From contig JACCGJ010018282.1 in assembly GCA_013407085.1 (NCBI GenBank), positions 1 through 64,000 on the forward strand: a stretch of DNA of 64,000 bases, written 5' to 3'. Under the pieces are notes generated by a model. The model ran no database searches and was not told where the DNA came from. It saw nothing but the letters and a program-made list of their open reading frames with translations. The DNA is from Atriophallophorus winterbourni. Taxonomy: Eukaryota; Platyhelminthes; Trematoda; Plagiorchiida; Microphallidae. This document shows, one piece after another, positions 1-11,510 of this stretch. Both the position numbers and the translations under genes were made by a program. Within the stretch, counting starts at the first letter, position 1. Every line of letters starts with the position of its first letter.

Positions 1-1260
1 TAACATTGGGTTGCGTTCCATTTTCGAAAGAAGCATCAATTGGTGCTCTTCCATATCTACTCGGATAAATAAGGTCGCTTATCATACGAAAATGTTGCCA
101 AGTAGTAGAAGTATTGTTGGCTTTATGCTGCATCGACGCTGCTCGCATCAACGTTATCTACTTTTTTGTTCTGCTGCGAAAGTATGAACCTGTAAGCCAC
201 TGTTAAATAAGATAGACATGACTAACCATCTTAACCACATGTACCCACAAACATGTAGGTGTGTGCGGTCCGGATGATGAAAATGCACGCAAATGAAAAT
301 ATTTGTTTAAGAACATGGGTTTAACTTCATCTATAGGTCTGTGGAACGTCGTCGCACAGCCTTGTCCAACAGTGGCATACAAACGCAACTTGTTTACCAT
401 TCTTCCACTGTTTCAATCGCATGCTGTTCCTGATTGTACTGTCCCTAGATGATGAGTTCAAACTGCACGAAACCGGTCGTGATGTATGTGAGATGAGAAT
501 TCAGGCAAATGAGGATCACTATTCAATAATATTCATTCATCAAATCACGGTTATTATTCATAGTGATACGTTGGTGCACTATATTTAGGGGTTCTTTGCG
601 AATTCGTTGTGAGCAGCTTTAAATGAAAGTATCGCTGGTTCAAATCTAAGGTACCTTCAAATCAATAATCTGCAAAATGAACGATGCAACGTATTTTGCA
701 ACAAGCTTCCGCTATCTAGACCAATCTACATGTAACTTGCTAGGAAGAAACATGTCAGTTATTAAGGGGCCATCATTTCCGGAAAGCATACTTGGATTCT
801 TAATCAAACTGCTATACGTTTGAAAGTTTGTTAGTTTTCTTCCTACGCATTTCGTCTGCGAACTCTCGTTTTTATCATCGAGCGTCGAAGCTAGTCGACG
901 ATTTCCATCACATGTCATACTTTGAGCGCCACAGACAACTGGGAATGCGGACTATTTCACAAAGGAAAATGCGAGGCGGTCTTATCCTTGAATAAAAAGT
1001 TCTTACTACTGCTTCCCACTCCTGAATATCTTATTTCAACTTCGAACTGCGAGCAACATCCGTGGTCACGGCTGCCATTTTTATATCCCACACAACACGG
1101 AAATGCTGCTGTTTGTTTAATTCAGCGTGTTCGTTGAATTTCGAGTTCAATTTTATTTCAACCATAAATCTTGAATCTTAAACATGTAAGTGTAAAACAA
1201 GCGAAATTATTTTAAATTTCTATAATAATAAAATCACATTTTAAATGTGAACAAAGAGCT
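1..1260. other. No gene recognised
   Basis: All short open frames here are interrupted and none resembles a known family. Near 1160 there is a short stretch 'accataaatcttgaatctta', which resembles the 3' tail of the CR1-like LINEs seen elsewhere in this window (7018 and 58945). It may be the last bases of a decayed copy. Confidence 0.4.
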
Positions 1261-1743
1261 ATGACTGTGCCATTTACCAAAATTCGTTCAAAGAAAACAA
1301 TACGCTGGACAAGAGTTGCGGCACAGATCACAGGCGAACATTTGGAACGACTGTTTCGATGTAAGCAATATCTCAAACTACGATTGTTTTCCACACCGCA
1401 ATTAACCAAACGAATCTCAGACAATGTCGCAAGAGTTTACGACAAGCAGACACGAGTGTTTTGTTTATTGTGTTGGCAAAACTTAGTGAATAAAATTCTT
1501 CCGCGTGGTCATTTTTCACTATCAACCTGTGGTCGGTGTGGTGACAAACAGACAGCCGTTCGGGAGACGATCGTAGATCAATCGAAGGACGCCGGAAGCA
1601 ATCATCTCGAGGACAGATTTATGGTATTCGAAGCGGCTGAATTGCAATGTCAACTGTTACGGGAAAATGGGAACAACGCACTTAGTGTGGCACAAGGAGA
1701 GACGAAGCGGTGGTGGCGCCTATTGATAAATTCACTCGGATAA
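1261..1743 (+). CDS. Hypothetical 160-aa protein with two CxxC pairs
   Basis: An ATG-initiated frame of 160 codons runs without a stop, which is long for non-repeat DNA in this window. It is basic in its first half (MTVPFTKIRSKK) and has two cysteine pairs, CLLC near residue 68 and CGRC near residue 90, separated by 18 residues. That layout could form a small zinc ribbon. RNase P/MRP subunits of the Rpr2/RPP21 type carry a similar four-cysteine ribbon in a basic protein, but no diagnostic motif is visible and I do not assign it. No other copy occurs in the window, which argues against a repeat. No AATAAA follows within about 100 bases, so it may be one exon of a longer gene. Function unknown. 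Confidence 0.4.
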   Translation: MTVPFTKIRSKKTIRWTRVAAQITGEHLERLFRCKQYLKLRLFSTPQLTKRISDNVARVYDKQTRVFCLLCWQNLVNKILPRGHFSLSTCGRCGDKQTAVRETIVDQSKDAGSNHLEDRFMVFEAAELQCQLLRENGNNALSVAQGETKRWWRLLINSLG

Positions 1744-2200
1744 TTTTATGTTCCGACTGGAATGTTCACAGTCAATCGATAAATCAAATTAAGACGCAAG
1801 CACTCAATTAATGACCACCAAACGTGCTTGTATCTGAGCGGAAGATTGTGATTTCGCTTTTTCAGTGAATTACGTTAACGGGTCTCTAAATAACTTGAAA
1901 CTGACTAAGGAACTTGTAGCTGGCATCCGAAACGGGAAAGTAATGCAAAATTGTGCCGTAAATGTTTACAAAACTTTCGCCGGTATTTGCCGTTATTATT
2001 CGAAGTTCGTTGACTCCGTTTGCTACAAAGGAATTCTTGTAGCATCAGAGGGTAACTATTAAATATCTTGTAAATAGAGTTTTACGACCACTTGACAATA
2101 TGTGCATTCCTCGAACCACAAATGTGATCAGTTTTTATCGCGCTTGTATTAACGTTTCGCTTTATTTCGAACCGTATTCTACAAGATATAGAAGTGAATC
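1744..2200. other. No gene recognised
   Basis: A pyrimidine run ending in CAG at 1858-1865 precedes a 65-codon open frame and looks like a splice acceptor. The frame matches nothing I recognise and no compatible donor is evident. Confidence 0.3.
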
Positions 2201-2204
2201 TAAT

Positions 2205-2500
2205 AAAGCAATGTGTTGCTCACATCCCCCGCACTCATGCAACACTACGGGTTTCCGGCTGTTTGCCGTCATCAGGTGGAGACAGTAAGATTAGGTTCAG
2301 TGAGCCTTGAAACAGTGGATAAATGGTAAACAAGTTTATACTTGAATGCTACTGTTGCATTGTGTTCGTACAACGAACCAAGATGTTCAAACACAGAATC
2401 ACAATGTCATTCGTGGTCAAGCACTCAAGGCGCTTATGGATGACCAAAGTAATGTGTTGCTCACATCCCCCGCACTTACACACCACTACCGGTTTCTAAT
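2205..2500 (+). repeat. Interspersed repeat shared with 38550-38770
   Basis: The segment around 2250-2440 ('ggctgtttgccgtcatcagg', 'ttcagtgagccttgaaaca', then a block with 'cgaaccaagatgttcaaa') recurs in the same order and strand at 38590-38760. A sub-block beginning 'aatgtgttgctcacatcccc' occurs twice within this copy, at about 2208 and 2449. The 'gtgctcaca' core also appears at 38560, 43258 and 45294 after an AATAAA-like sequence, suggesting the 3' end of an LTR or LINE family. No coding capacity was seen. Confidence 0.5.
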
Positions 2501-2524
2501 AAACCATTCTATCGTCAAATTCAG

Positions 2525-2620
2525 GAAGTCAACCTTCGGTTAGGCCGCACTTATTTGCAAAAGAGATACGAAAGCTCTTGGCATTGAGCCCAAACTTTCA
2601 GAAGAATTTGCTCTTGAAAG
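2525..2620 (+). mobile_element. RTE-like LINE fragment
   Basis: This short piece aligns with the C-terminal coding region of the RTE-like LINE family in this window: 'ttgcaaaagagatacgaaagctcttggcattg' parallels 24890-24915 and 11180-11225. It encodes a decayed version of the VCKRDMKAL motif. It has neither the RT domain nor the 3' tail. Confidence 0.6.
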
Positions 2621-2829
2621 CTCATTTTGAAGGAAGTGTGAATCCTCAGTTTCACCTGTCAAACGTCGTCATCTACCTAAATTCGGTTTCACTCTGCGGG
2701 AAAGATTTTATTTCCGAAAAACGTTCTCTTATTGATGCACTCAAGAACATGCGAACATCCTGCGAGATAATTCATAGTCGATATCGAACGAAGAACTTCA
2801 AACGCTATACACAAAATGCAGAAAAATGA

Positions 2830-3236
2830 TGGTCATTGACTAAATTGCAAAAAACAACTCTAACTGCATTTAAAACAGAAATGTACTTCGTCCGATCTAG
2901 GCCTTCAGATATAAACTTCAAAAATAAAAGTGAATTACGTCGTTAAAAATGCAATGTATGTAAAGCATGCAGAATCTATGAAATATTTCACAAGATTTTG
3001 GTCTTAAAACTGATTTTTTGGAAGATTTCCAAGTGAAAAAATTTCCAACGGTGCAAAATAAACAGGAATATTCAGTCAATTTTCGTAGTAAAGACAACAT
3101 ATTGTAATTTCAGACTGACGCTCAAATATTTCATGTCGTTTATTACGAAGATTAGAGAATGAGGTCCTACGTTAATTTCGATTTATTTTGTGGACCAGCA
3201 TTTTGAAGCAAATGCCGTTTATCGAGAACCACAATA
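2830..3236. other. No gene recognised
   Basis: AT-rich DNA with no supported coding region, up to the left end of the Tigger-like element. Confidence 0.4.
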
Positions 3237-4345
3237 CACTCAAATCTCAGTACTATGCCACCCGTTGGGACCGAGCAAGAGTGGCATAGTACCGAGGTTT
3301 TGTAAAAACGGCTTTATTTTCTCAAGTCAATCATTTATTTGCTTAATAGATCTGTCCAAAGCTCTCAGAAATCGTCGGCTGACGCATCGTCTTTCGTCGG
3401 ATCTCGTTGTCTAGCCGATCACACGCTTGCATCAGTCTCGTCCAGGTTGAAGACTTCATCTGCCGAGATCTGCCTGAGTAAGGGCCGGAGAACCTGCTTC
3501 TGCCAATCAATAAGGTATTGGGAATCCACTGCTCCAGCTTCGCCATGCACTGTCTTGAACGTGACGCCATTGCGCTTCTTGAAGCTGTTTAACCAACCGT
3601 CGCTCGCCATGAAGTCTGGGATGTGCATCAGCTCGGCCAGTTTTATCGCCTTCTCGTTGATCTGATCGCCGCTGACAGGCAGATTCAGTCCTCTTGCTTG
3701 CTTCAGCCACATCAGCACTCCCTCCTCAAACTTCAAGTCGTGAGGCTGCGTCAGCTTCGTGCGCTTCGATGGAACTCCAGCTATGATTGCAGCTTCAATT
3801 GCATCCTTCTTGCTGAGAATGCCCTTCACAGTGGTTCTCTTAACTTCGACACCCCATTTCTTGCTAATCTCCCTCGCCAACTTGGACTGATTCGACTCCT
3901 TCTTCGCAGCACCGATGATCTCGAGCTTCTCCTTCAGCGTAAAGTCGGTTCGCTTGCGTTTCTGAGCTGACATTCTGGGCTGAATATTTTGAAAAATAAC
4001 GATGTCACTGTTGTGAGTGTCTGTTTGTGCGCGCGCTTTCGTGGGTCTATCTATCGATACTTAGAGCAAGAGTAGGAAAAAGGCTTGTCGTTGTGCGTGA
4101 AGTGATTGGCTTGTTGTAGCTGGCGTCAAAGAGAAACATCGCGTGTTTAACCTTGAAACCGGCTGACTATATGCGTAAAATGCGCAAAAATACACTTTTA
4201 AATAGTCACAGAATAGTGGCATAGTACCGAGAGTAGGGAGTGGCATAGTAAATTTATTTTGTATTGAATTTTGTCCGGACCGAGCAAAAGTGGCATAGTA
4301 GCGAGAGTGGCATAGTAACGAGGTGGCATAGTACCGAGATTTGTG
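3237..4345 (-). mobile_element. Internally deleted Tigger/pogo-like DNA transposon
   Basis: The element is bounded by TA on both sides (3235-3236 and 4346-4347), the target duplication used by the Tc1/mariner/pogo superfamily. The ends form an imperfect inverted repeat: CACTCAAATCTCAGTACT on the left against CACAAATCTCGGTACT on the complementary right end, both continuing into ATGCCACC. The subterminal motif 'gtggcatagta' is repeated at least five times near the right end (4213-4335) and once more at 3281 on the left. This suggests clustered transposase-binding sites. The total length of 1109 bp is far below a typical 2-3 kb Tigger, because most of the DDE domain has been deleted. Confidence 0.75.
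3343..3973 (-). pseudogene. Truncated Tigger/pogo transposase
   Basis: From ATG at 3973 an open frame of 184 codons starts MSAQKRKRTDFTLKEKLEII, an N-terminal psq/centromere-protein-B-type helix-turn-helix. A second CENP-B-like DNA-binding segment follows ('GDQINEKAIKLAELM', 'ASDGWLNSFKKRNGVTFK', about residues 100-145). The frame then reaches 'VFNLDET', which corresponds to the first catalytic aspartate of Tigger DDE transposases, and stops at 3419. In a shifted frame, 'TMRQPTISESFGQIY' to 3343 resembles the usual C-terminal tail of the family. The DDE core between the two is missing. The product could bind the terminal repeats but could not catalyse transposition. AATAAA occurs twice just downstream on this strand (near 3330 and 3312). 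Confidence 0.75.
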
Positions 4346-4347
4346 TA

Positions 4348-5789
4348 CCAGGCAATTGAATTATAATAAATATGCTACTCGCGAGTAGACTAAGTAATCT
4401 AAGAGAAAACGGGCTGTTTATTCCGCAAACTGCTGGTGTCCTTGGGACCGATATTTTTCTCAAGCTCATGCGGATCCTGATCCTACTGCCCCTACCTGAT
4501 GAGTGCAGAAAGCACGAAAGCGGTCGTGGGGTATGTGTGATGGAGATGCATTCAAATGAGCTTTTATTGACATTTTTCTCGTTTCGTTAAAAGAATCGAT
4601 ATAGGTGATCACCGAAATTCGCAATTTTACACGTCAGTATGGTTGAAAATTAGTGTTTGTCATATTTGGTCCCAATATGTAATCAAAATACCTCGAAATA
4701 CTGGGTACTAAGAAACAGGTTTTTAACAACTTTATTACTTGCTTTTACGGTTAAACGCCACCAGATCCATATGAAATTCATCTGGCTTAAAAATTAATTA
4801 TCAACAAAGTATCTCAGATTGGAGATACTAAATAAATATCAAGGATATGCCTGTATTAAATATGAACTTCAGGCACCATGATTCGACAACTTTCAATAAA
4901 TTGAACGCCGATGAAACATGTTAACTTTCACGATAACACCTGACGCCCACTCTCCTACAACAATAATCTACACTTATCTATTAGTATTCACATCACTGCG
5001 TGTTCCGTGAAATGTTGGTCTTGTTGTGTTCTGTACAACATCATTCACATTTATCAACCTCTGACAAGTCGATATAAGATGAATTTTAGTCGATCAGAAC
5101 CAGACCGTTTCGATGGAAACATTGAAATACATCTGCAAACATTGTCACCAGTTACGTGAGATGCATAAATCTACGCGTAATAATACCTGTCCAAACGTGT
5201 GTAAAAACATTTGAATGACGTTTTCGCTTAAAAAGGAAAATAAAGTCAATTCTAGAAACCTGGTCTGTGTATATGACGCATAATCTGATATAGTCTTTCC
5301 TTGGTTAAATGAAATATCTTCGCTTAAGGATCAAATTTTCGTGTGGGGCTCTTTTGAGTAGCAATGAGTGCTACAATTTAAAGCTATCACCAAACTATCA
5401 ATTATTTCCTGACTGGAATTAACCAACTTCAATCAAATCAATATATTTTGAAATTGGACCGAATTTTCTTTTACTCACATACTTATCTGCTTTGTTTAGT
5501 TAGATCGGCTAGCTAGAAGAAAGAAATAGATCATAGTAAATGGTAGTTGTACCCCCAATTTTGACAGATTCCATTTACAGACAAACTGGTAAGGAGTTAA
5601 ACCAACTACATGAAGAACTGCGACGGTAGGTTCCATAGAACGGCGTGGTCCGAGATAACATCAATTTCTATATAGTTGATCATGAACAAATTTTCCCTCT
5701 GTTGCAGACAGTTCTATCTCAGGTCTCTTAACATCACTTGACCATAAAACTGCTCTTGTAGTTGCACTACAAGTTAAACGAAAAAAACT
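4348..5789. other. No gene recognised
   Basis: About 1.4 kb with no frame longer than about 70 codons and no repeat shared with the rest of the window that I could see. Confidence 0.4.
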
Positions 5790-6345
5790 AGCAAAGAAAT
5801 GTGAGTGCAATCAGAGAAATCGTCACTCCTAAAGAGAACTTTCGGTAGGTTCTCAAAACAGACAATTCCTTGCATTATAAATAGCTACATCAGACCCACG
5901 ATGGAATATGCAGTTCAAGCATGGTCGCCATGGTTTAAAAAAGATGTTGCGACTTTGCAACGAATATATCATCGAGCTACCAAACTTGTCACTGGACTCA
6001 GCCGGAAACCGTACAATGAGCGAATCAAAACGCTAAATTTATTTGATTATCCACGTCGTCGTCTCCGAGGGGATTTGATTCTGGTTTACAATATTTTGAA
6101 TACCGAAAATCGCCCTTTACAATGCTTATTGAATCTACGGAGCTCGCATAATACAAGAGCTCACACATTTACTCTAACTGTCCCTAAACTGCAGACGACA
6201 TTTTTTGCCGTGTGAGTTTGTTTTAATTGGAACAATCTGCCAGATAATGTTGTAAACTCACCAAATCAGCAGGTTTTCGAGAGAAGTCTTGATGCCTTTT
6301 TGACCCTAAACCCGTGCATCGAAGAAAACTATACATCTTAACACC
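5790..6345 (+). mobile_element. CR1-like LINE, C-terminal pol fragment
   Basis: The open frame at 5805-6215 encodes the region downstream of the RT core: 'SYIRPTMEYAVQAWSPWFKK', then 'RIYHRATKLVTGL', 'RRRLRGDLILVYNIL' and 'NTRAHTFTLTVPK'. This order is diagnostic of CR1/Jockey-type LINE polyproteins. The frame stops at 6215, but the last homologous residues (WNNLPDNVVNSP) follow immediately in the +1 frame up to about 6340. The copy is 5' truncated and dead. Confidence 0.8.
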
Positions 6346-6544
6346 ATGCATCTACATTTGTCTTCCCACGAATAAAAAAACAATTACTGCCCTTTGAATT
6401 TTTACCTGATACTTGGACTGTTTAGTAAGCAACCAAATCCCATTTTTCATTGTTATATTATTCGTAGTTCCCATATTATTCTGTTTTTTGTAAAACTATA
6501 TGCCTTTTAGACCATTAAAATTGAATTGAGCATGAATCACAAGC

Positions 6545-7040
6545 TTGAACTCCGTGGTTAATGAAGGATATACTATTCCTTGATAAAATATACCGTCGTT
6601 CAATCATACTCGTAAGAGCTTTCCGGAAACTAACTTGCGAGGAACTATTGCAAAAACTGAGACTGCCTACACCCCTTGAAAGGAGCCTTCAAAGTGATGT
6701 GATACTAAAATACAAACTATTAAATACCCCACATCATCCTTTAAAACATTTATTCGAATACCGTGAGTCACAACATTCACGCAGCCACTCAGTGACACTA
6801 CAAATTCCCCACTCCCATATCAGCAGTCGCCGATATTTGTATTCTGTACGTGTCTGTTTTCTTTTGAATGCCCTCCCCGAAACTCTTGTCATCGCTCCCA
6901 GCGTCGAAACTTTTATTCGACTGCACTATACTTGACATTCCATAATTAATTTTATTCCTTTTCATTGAACGAATATTTACCTTGGTACAGTAATTGTGAA
7001 ACATGTGCTTTTTGTGACCATAAATTCTTGAATCCGACCC
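6545..7040 (+). mobile_element. CR1-like LINE 3' fragment with tail
   Basis: A second, diverged copy of the same pol C-terminus ('KIYRRSIILVRAFRKL', 'SDVILKYKLLNTPHHPLKHL', 'SQHSRSHSVTLQIP', 'CFLLNALPETLV') is open at 6561-6935. It is followed by a 3' region ending 'accataaattcttgaatccg' near 7015-7040, the short tail motif also seen at 58945-58985. It lies head to tail with the preceding fragment. Confidence 0.75.
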
Positions 7041-7580
7041 ATTGCAGGAGTGGAATTATTACCCCTATTTCCAAAGCAGCAAGGCACTTAAATGTTGCTA
7101 ATTACCAGCTGTTACTATATTATATATGATTTCTAAACTAGTTGAGCGCCTAGTTGTTGATGCACGAATGAAAAATTGTGAAAAATAATCGGTTACTGTC
7201 TAGACAGCAGCAGGGATGTAGGCGGAAGCGTTTCTTTTGAGCTAATCTATTGATAACGCTGGATGATTGGACCGAAACGGTGGGCCTAGGACTGGCAGTT
7301 CACGACTGATACCTCGATAATTCCTAGACATTCAATAGTGTCAAACAGCTTACTACTACATAAACTAGAAAGACTTGGTATCACCAGAAAGATGTAGATT
7401 TGTTCAGTGACAACCTGACAAGCCGCACTATTCAAGTATATGTCGATAGCACTATCAGAAACTTATCACAGGCATAAGCACAGTTCCTCAACATTCATTA
7501 CTTGGTTCCATCCTTTATCCGGTCTACGGCAACGAGTTATCAGAGTATGTTCGCTGTAACACATCGTTAAGAATCCAGAT
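7041..7580 (+). mobile_element. CR1-like LINE, decayed RT core
   Basis: Conceptual translation across several frames shows RT landmarks in order: 'FPKQQGT' followed by 'LLITSCYYI' (position of NYRPISLLP), 'ISKLVERLVVDARM', 'LLITLDDWTETV', 'SDNLTSRTIQVYVDS' and 'HYLVPSFI'. Frameshifts and stops interrupt every segment. It abuts the antisense LINE that follows. Confidence 0.6.
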
Positions 7581-7781
7581 TTTATGATTAAAAAAGCAAT
7601 CGCTTTACGTGTACCATTGGATCACAGCTATAAAAATACAGAGGATGCAATCAAAATTCTATCGAGGCTTTTGGTTTGTGCGTTCATATGGGGTCAATAT
7701 ACAGAGCCGATAGTGGAGTGCTATATGATATAAGTTTCGATTTGAAATCACAGATCGTGGGAGCGTTCACAATATCCTGTG

Positions 7782-10320
7782 TTAGTGAATTCCACAGAAA
7801 GCAAATTCGTACCGACAATCGAGTCTTAAGTGCGGTATAACGAGACACCGTGAATGACGCCCTGTATGCTTAGAGCAACTAACTTTTATCAAATCGCGGA
7901 GAGGGTGATTTTCCATCCACAGTATTTCAAATGTTAGGATCATGTCGCTTCGTACTTTACTTCGTGTAAAATCGGTGAATCCCAGCATGAACATTTGCTC
8001 TTGGTATGGGATGCGCTGCATCCTATCAAGTAACTTCGTCGCCCGGTTTTTTACGTAGCCACGGTGCCCAAGCTGGGATCATGTATTCTATCGTCGGATG
8101 GACGTAAGTATTTAAAATGCGGGGAGCGTTTTAGAAGAGAACCGCCCAAATATTCTCCTCAGCATTCCCAAGATACCGCTTGCCATGTTGAATACTTTCT
8201 GGCAATGACTATTCCGTTTCAGGTTATTATTAATCCAGATACCAAGATACTTCTCAGCGCTGGTCCAAGTGAAGTTTTCATGACCAAGATTATATGTATG
8301 CTCGTATTGCGGGTCAAGTTGTAACATCTTACATTTATGTATGTTGAATGGCATCTGATTTAGCTGAGACCAGTGATACATGGCATCAAAATCCTCTTGC
8401 AGCATCAAACAATCTTCACTCGATCGGACTTCCTTCCATATTTTCAGACATCAGCAAAAAGAACCACGTTGCATCGTACTACTTGCGCAATATCATTTAT
8501 GTATAACAAGAAAAGGATAGGTCAGAGCACTGAACCTTTTGGGATGCCGCTGGTGACGTTGATACTTTTTGATAGAACGCCGTCAATGTGGACTCGCACA
8601 TACCGATAATAATGTTCCTGTAATTCCATATTGCACCTGCTTTTACACAAGCAGGCTATGGTTGACCTTGATACTTCAATATAGCAGGCATGAACAGAGT
8701 ATCCTAGGTCAATAGATGTTGCCCAATCGTCCAGAGTGATTAGTAGATTTGAGAGACAAGATCTGTTTCAGCGGAACTCATGTTGCGCTGCTGATAAAAA
8801 TCCAAGGTGACCCACGATACACTCAGTTAGGATGCGCTCCCTAATTTTAGAGATGCCAGGGAGCAGCGTAATAGGCCTGTAATTTGATACATCAAAACGA
8901 CAGTCACCCTTGTAAATTGGTGTTATCACACGAGCTTTCCATGCTGACTGTACGCAAGCGTTGCGAAGACTCCGGATGAAAACCTCCGCTAGACAGTATG
9001 AAAGCTCTCTATAACATGCACGAAGAACAGCTGGGGTAATGATCTCCTCACCCTGGGATTTCCTCGTATTTAGTCGCTGTAGGTGTTGTTCCACAGCGAC
9101 TTGGTCAATTATTGGTTCAGTTAGAGGTTCTAATGAGTTTGACAAACCAAGATGCAATCGTTGCTGTTTCGGGTAAAACGCTTGGGAGTTAAATCTCGCA
9201 AGAGCATCCGCTGTCTCTCGAACTGTAGTAGTCTTTCTTTTTTCAGTCATGAGCAGAAAAACACCTGGTTTCACTTTTGTACTTTCATTCACAATTTTGC
9301 AGTATTTTTTGGATTATGTTCCATTCTTTCCACAACGCGTTGATGGTACTGTTGTTTGTCCTGCCGAACGAGGGTAGTCACTCTGTTCCGTAATCTGCAA
9401 AATTGAAACCAAGTTGCAGGAGTAACAAGATCATAATGAATGGCCCAGGTTCATCTTTTCAGTGAAATCAATTTTCTGGTTCTACTGCGAACAATGAATC
9501 GGAAGTTTCAAAAATCTTTGCTGGGAATAAATCGCGTTTGAATGGATTTGCATCTGAAGGTAGTTTAACAATGTAATGTGTATTTGAGTCACTGAAATCA
9601 AGTTGAACAACGTTTAGTTCACAGAGTGCTTCACGGAGTCTCCAAAAGTTGACTTTACGGATAGCCTCCGTCTCGTCGCTGTGTCGCAAAGCACGGCAGA
9701 CATAATGGAACACGAGCACGACATGGTCACTCCGCCCCAATGGAGCTTCGTAGGTGATTGATTCGATGGCCGATGTGTTTGAAGTCAAAACAAGGTCCAA
9801 CATAGAAAGCCGATCTGTTCCTTTCATGTGTGTATGGTTGAAGACGTGGTTGTACAGGGGTTTTAGGTCGAATACTTCGCGAAGTTTGTGCTCCAATGAG
9901 TTTGTTGGATGCTGACCTCTTGAGTATAGCCGCAGAAGGTTGAAGTCCCCGATGATTAACATTTGAGTTTGCTGTCGAATGTTGAGGCGCTAAAGTCTTT
10001 TAACTAGCATCTCGTTGTGTTCTGCGGTGGATGTTGGTGAGCGGTAAATGACCCCGATTGTACAGCTGTCACCAGATTCCAGGTCAAGTGGGCATCACAG
10101 CGTGCCAGTGAGTGAAATTTCAGTATCTGAGATGATGTTTATCTTTAGTCGCTTGTGACAATACACCACCTCCAACGCCACCACGGTCACGGCGTAGGAG
10201 TGGCATATGGAGAATAGAAAGTTGACTGTCGGTCATACTCGTTTGATACCAAGTATCAGTAACAGCAATAAGATTAGGGGAATGGTCAACACAGATATTA
10301 ATCAGTGCCGCCAACTTGTT
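7782..10320 (-). mobile_element. CR1-like LINE, nearly complete but broken pol
   Basis: Read on the minus strand, the pieces follow the canonical ORF2 order. At 10314-9470 is an AP-type endonuclease ('TDTWYQTS', 'DRGGVGGGVL', 'LIIGDFNLLRL', 'RLSMLDLVLTS', 'LGRSDHVVLVF'). At 9292-8768 is the RT N-terminal half ('KARVITPIYKGD', 'SNYRPITLLPGISKI', 'LGFLSAAQHEFR'). At 8768-8408 is the RT palm in shifted frames ('SGIPKGSVL', 'FLLYINDIAQVV', 'NVVLFAD'). At 8408-7782 is the C-terminal region ('AEKYLGIWINNNLKR'). At least three frameshifts and several stops make it a pseudogene. The catalytic FADD motif has decayed to FADV. About 2.5 kb is present, and no ORF1 is recognised upstream. Confidence 0.8.
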
Positions 10321-11160
10321 GACTAAACACTGAGCGTTTGTATAAAGACATTTGATCGATAATTCTTTATATAGAGTGATGAATCATGTGGTATGTGATA
10401 AGGCGTTAAACAGTGTGATGCCGAATCCCGGTGAACAGTCAGTGGGATAATAAAACACGTGAGCTTTTTACTGGTCGCCGACCGGTTGAATCGACAATTA
10501 GATTTCGACGTGAATGGCTCGGTTCGACTCGATTTGAGCCGGACCTACTACGACTTTTTCTGTATTGTTTTCTTCCATTTGGATGGAAACGCTGCTATCC
10601 GCATATTTCGTGTCAAATAGAATAAAGGACGATAGTCAGCAGTCAATTTAAACACAAAAGCTAAACATCACGAAACAAGTATTCAATTTTGATGTATCTA
10701 AAAAGGATATGTCTTCTCATTTTGTATAAAAGGAAATGAAGTGGGAGATTACGTTACTCCAAAATTGGACTGCATAGTCATGCGAACATCGTGTGCTTGT
10801 GATGTACGCCCATGGTCGACATGACAGGAAGAGACCAACAGAAAAAACTATGCGAAACGTTTCTGAGTATAAAAATGTAGTAGTGTACCTAGACTTGACT
10901 GACACTCGAATGCGCTAAACATGATCCGAAGAAAACTGCACACCCCATTTGAGCCCATATGGCTCAGGCATACCTCCGCTTTCGACATCACGAATCTTCA
11001 TGGCTGATATGCCGCAGTTATACTTACAACTATTGACAACTATTGCAGTGTTCAATTTATCAGACCAGTTTTTGCATCCGTTTCACACCTGCTTGGTGTG
11101 AAAGCAGGGTTATACACATTTCCAATGACGTGTGAGATTCGAACATGGAACGTTCGATTA
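10321..11160. other. No gene; one tiny RTE 3' remnant
   Basis: Positions 10795-10850 ('gcttgtgatgtacgcccatg' followed by 'gtcgacatgac') match the last bases of the RTE-like LINE before its tail, on the plus strand. Nothing else here is recognisable. Confidence 0.5.
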
Positions 11161-11164
11161 ATAA

Positions 11165-11510
11165 TTGCGCGCATTATCCACTGTGCAAAGACGTTTGTAA
11201 AAGAGATATGAAAGCTCTTGGCATTGACACGGCGAGCTGGGAAAAACTTGCTCTTGACCGCTCGTCGTCTGCAAGCTGGGGAGGAGCAGATACAGCTCTT
11301 GGCTGCTGAACGCAGATCACGCCGCCGGCGTGCAACTGATGCAATACAACAGAGTTCTGACTTTTGTTGCCAGCACTGCGGGAGAGAGAGTTCCTCCCGA
11401 ATCGGACTGTTTAGTCATTTTAAAAGCTGCAGAACATGAACATTCACGCGATTGTGATGTACACCCATGGTCGACATCGACCGAAGGAGGCCAACAACAA
11501 CAACATCCAC
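11165..11510 (+). mobile_element. RTE-like LINE, 5'-truncated 3' end
   Basis: The copy starts in the C-terminal coding part ('VCKRDMKALGIDTASWEKLA' in one frame) and runs through the terminal zinc-finger-like segment ('CQHCGRESSSRIGLFSHF'). It ends with 'catggtcgacatcgaccga' and a short (CAA)n tail at about 11492-11508. The same 3' end occurs at 25200-25262 and, on the opposite strand, at 30714-30770 and 53989-54060. It is a typical 5'-truncated insertion, with frame breaks near 11300 and 11330. Confidence 0.8.

Noticed and set aside
1858..2062. Splice acceptor plus exon at 1865-2062
   Set aside because: No donor of matching phase, no recognisable protein, and the frame begins with a stop (TGA) in one phase; insufficient support.
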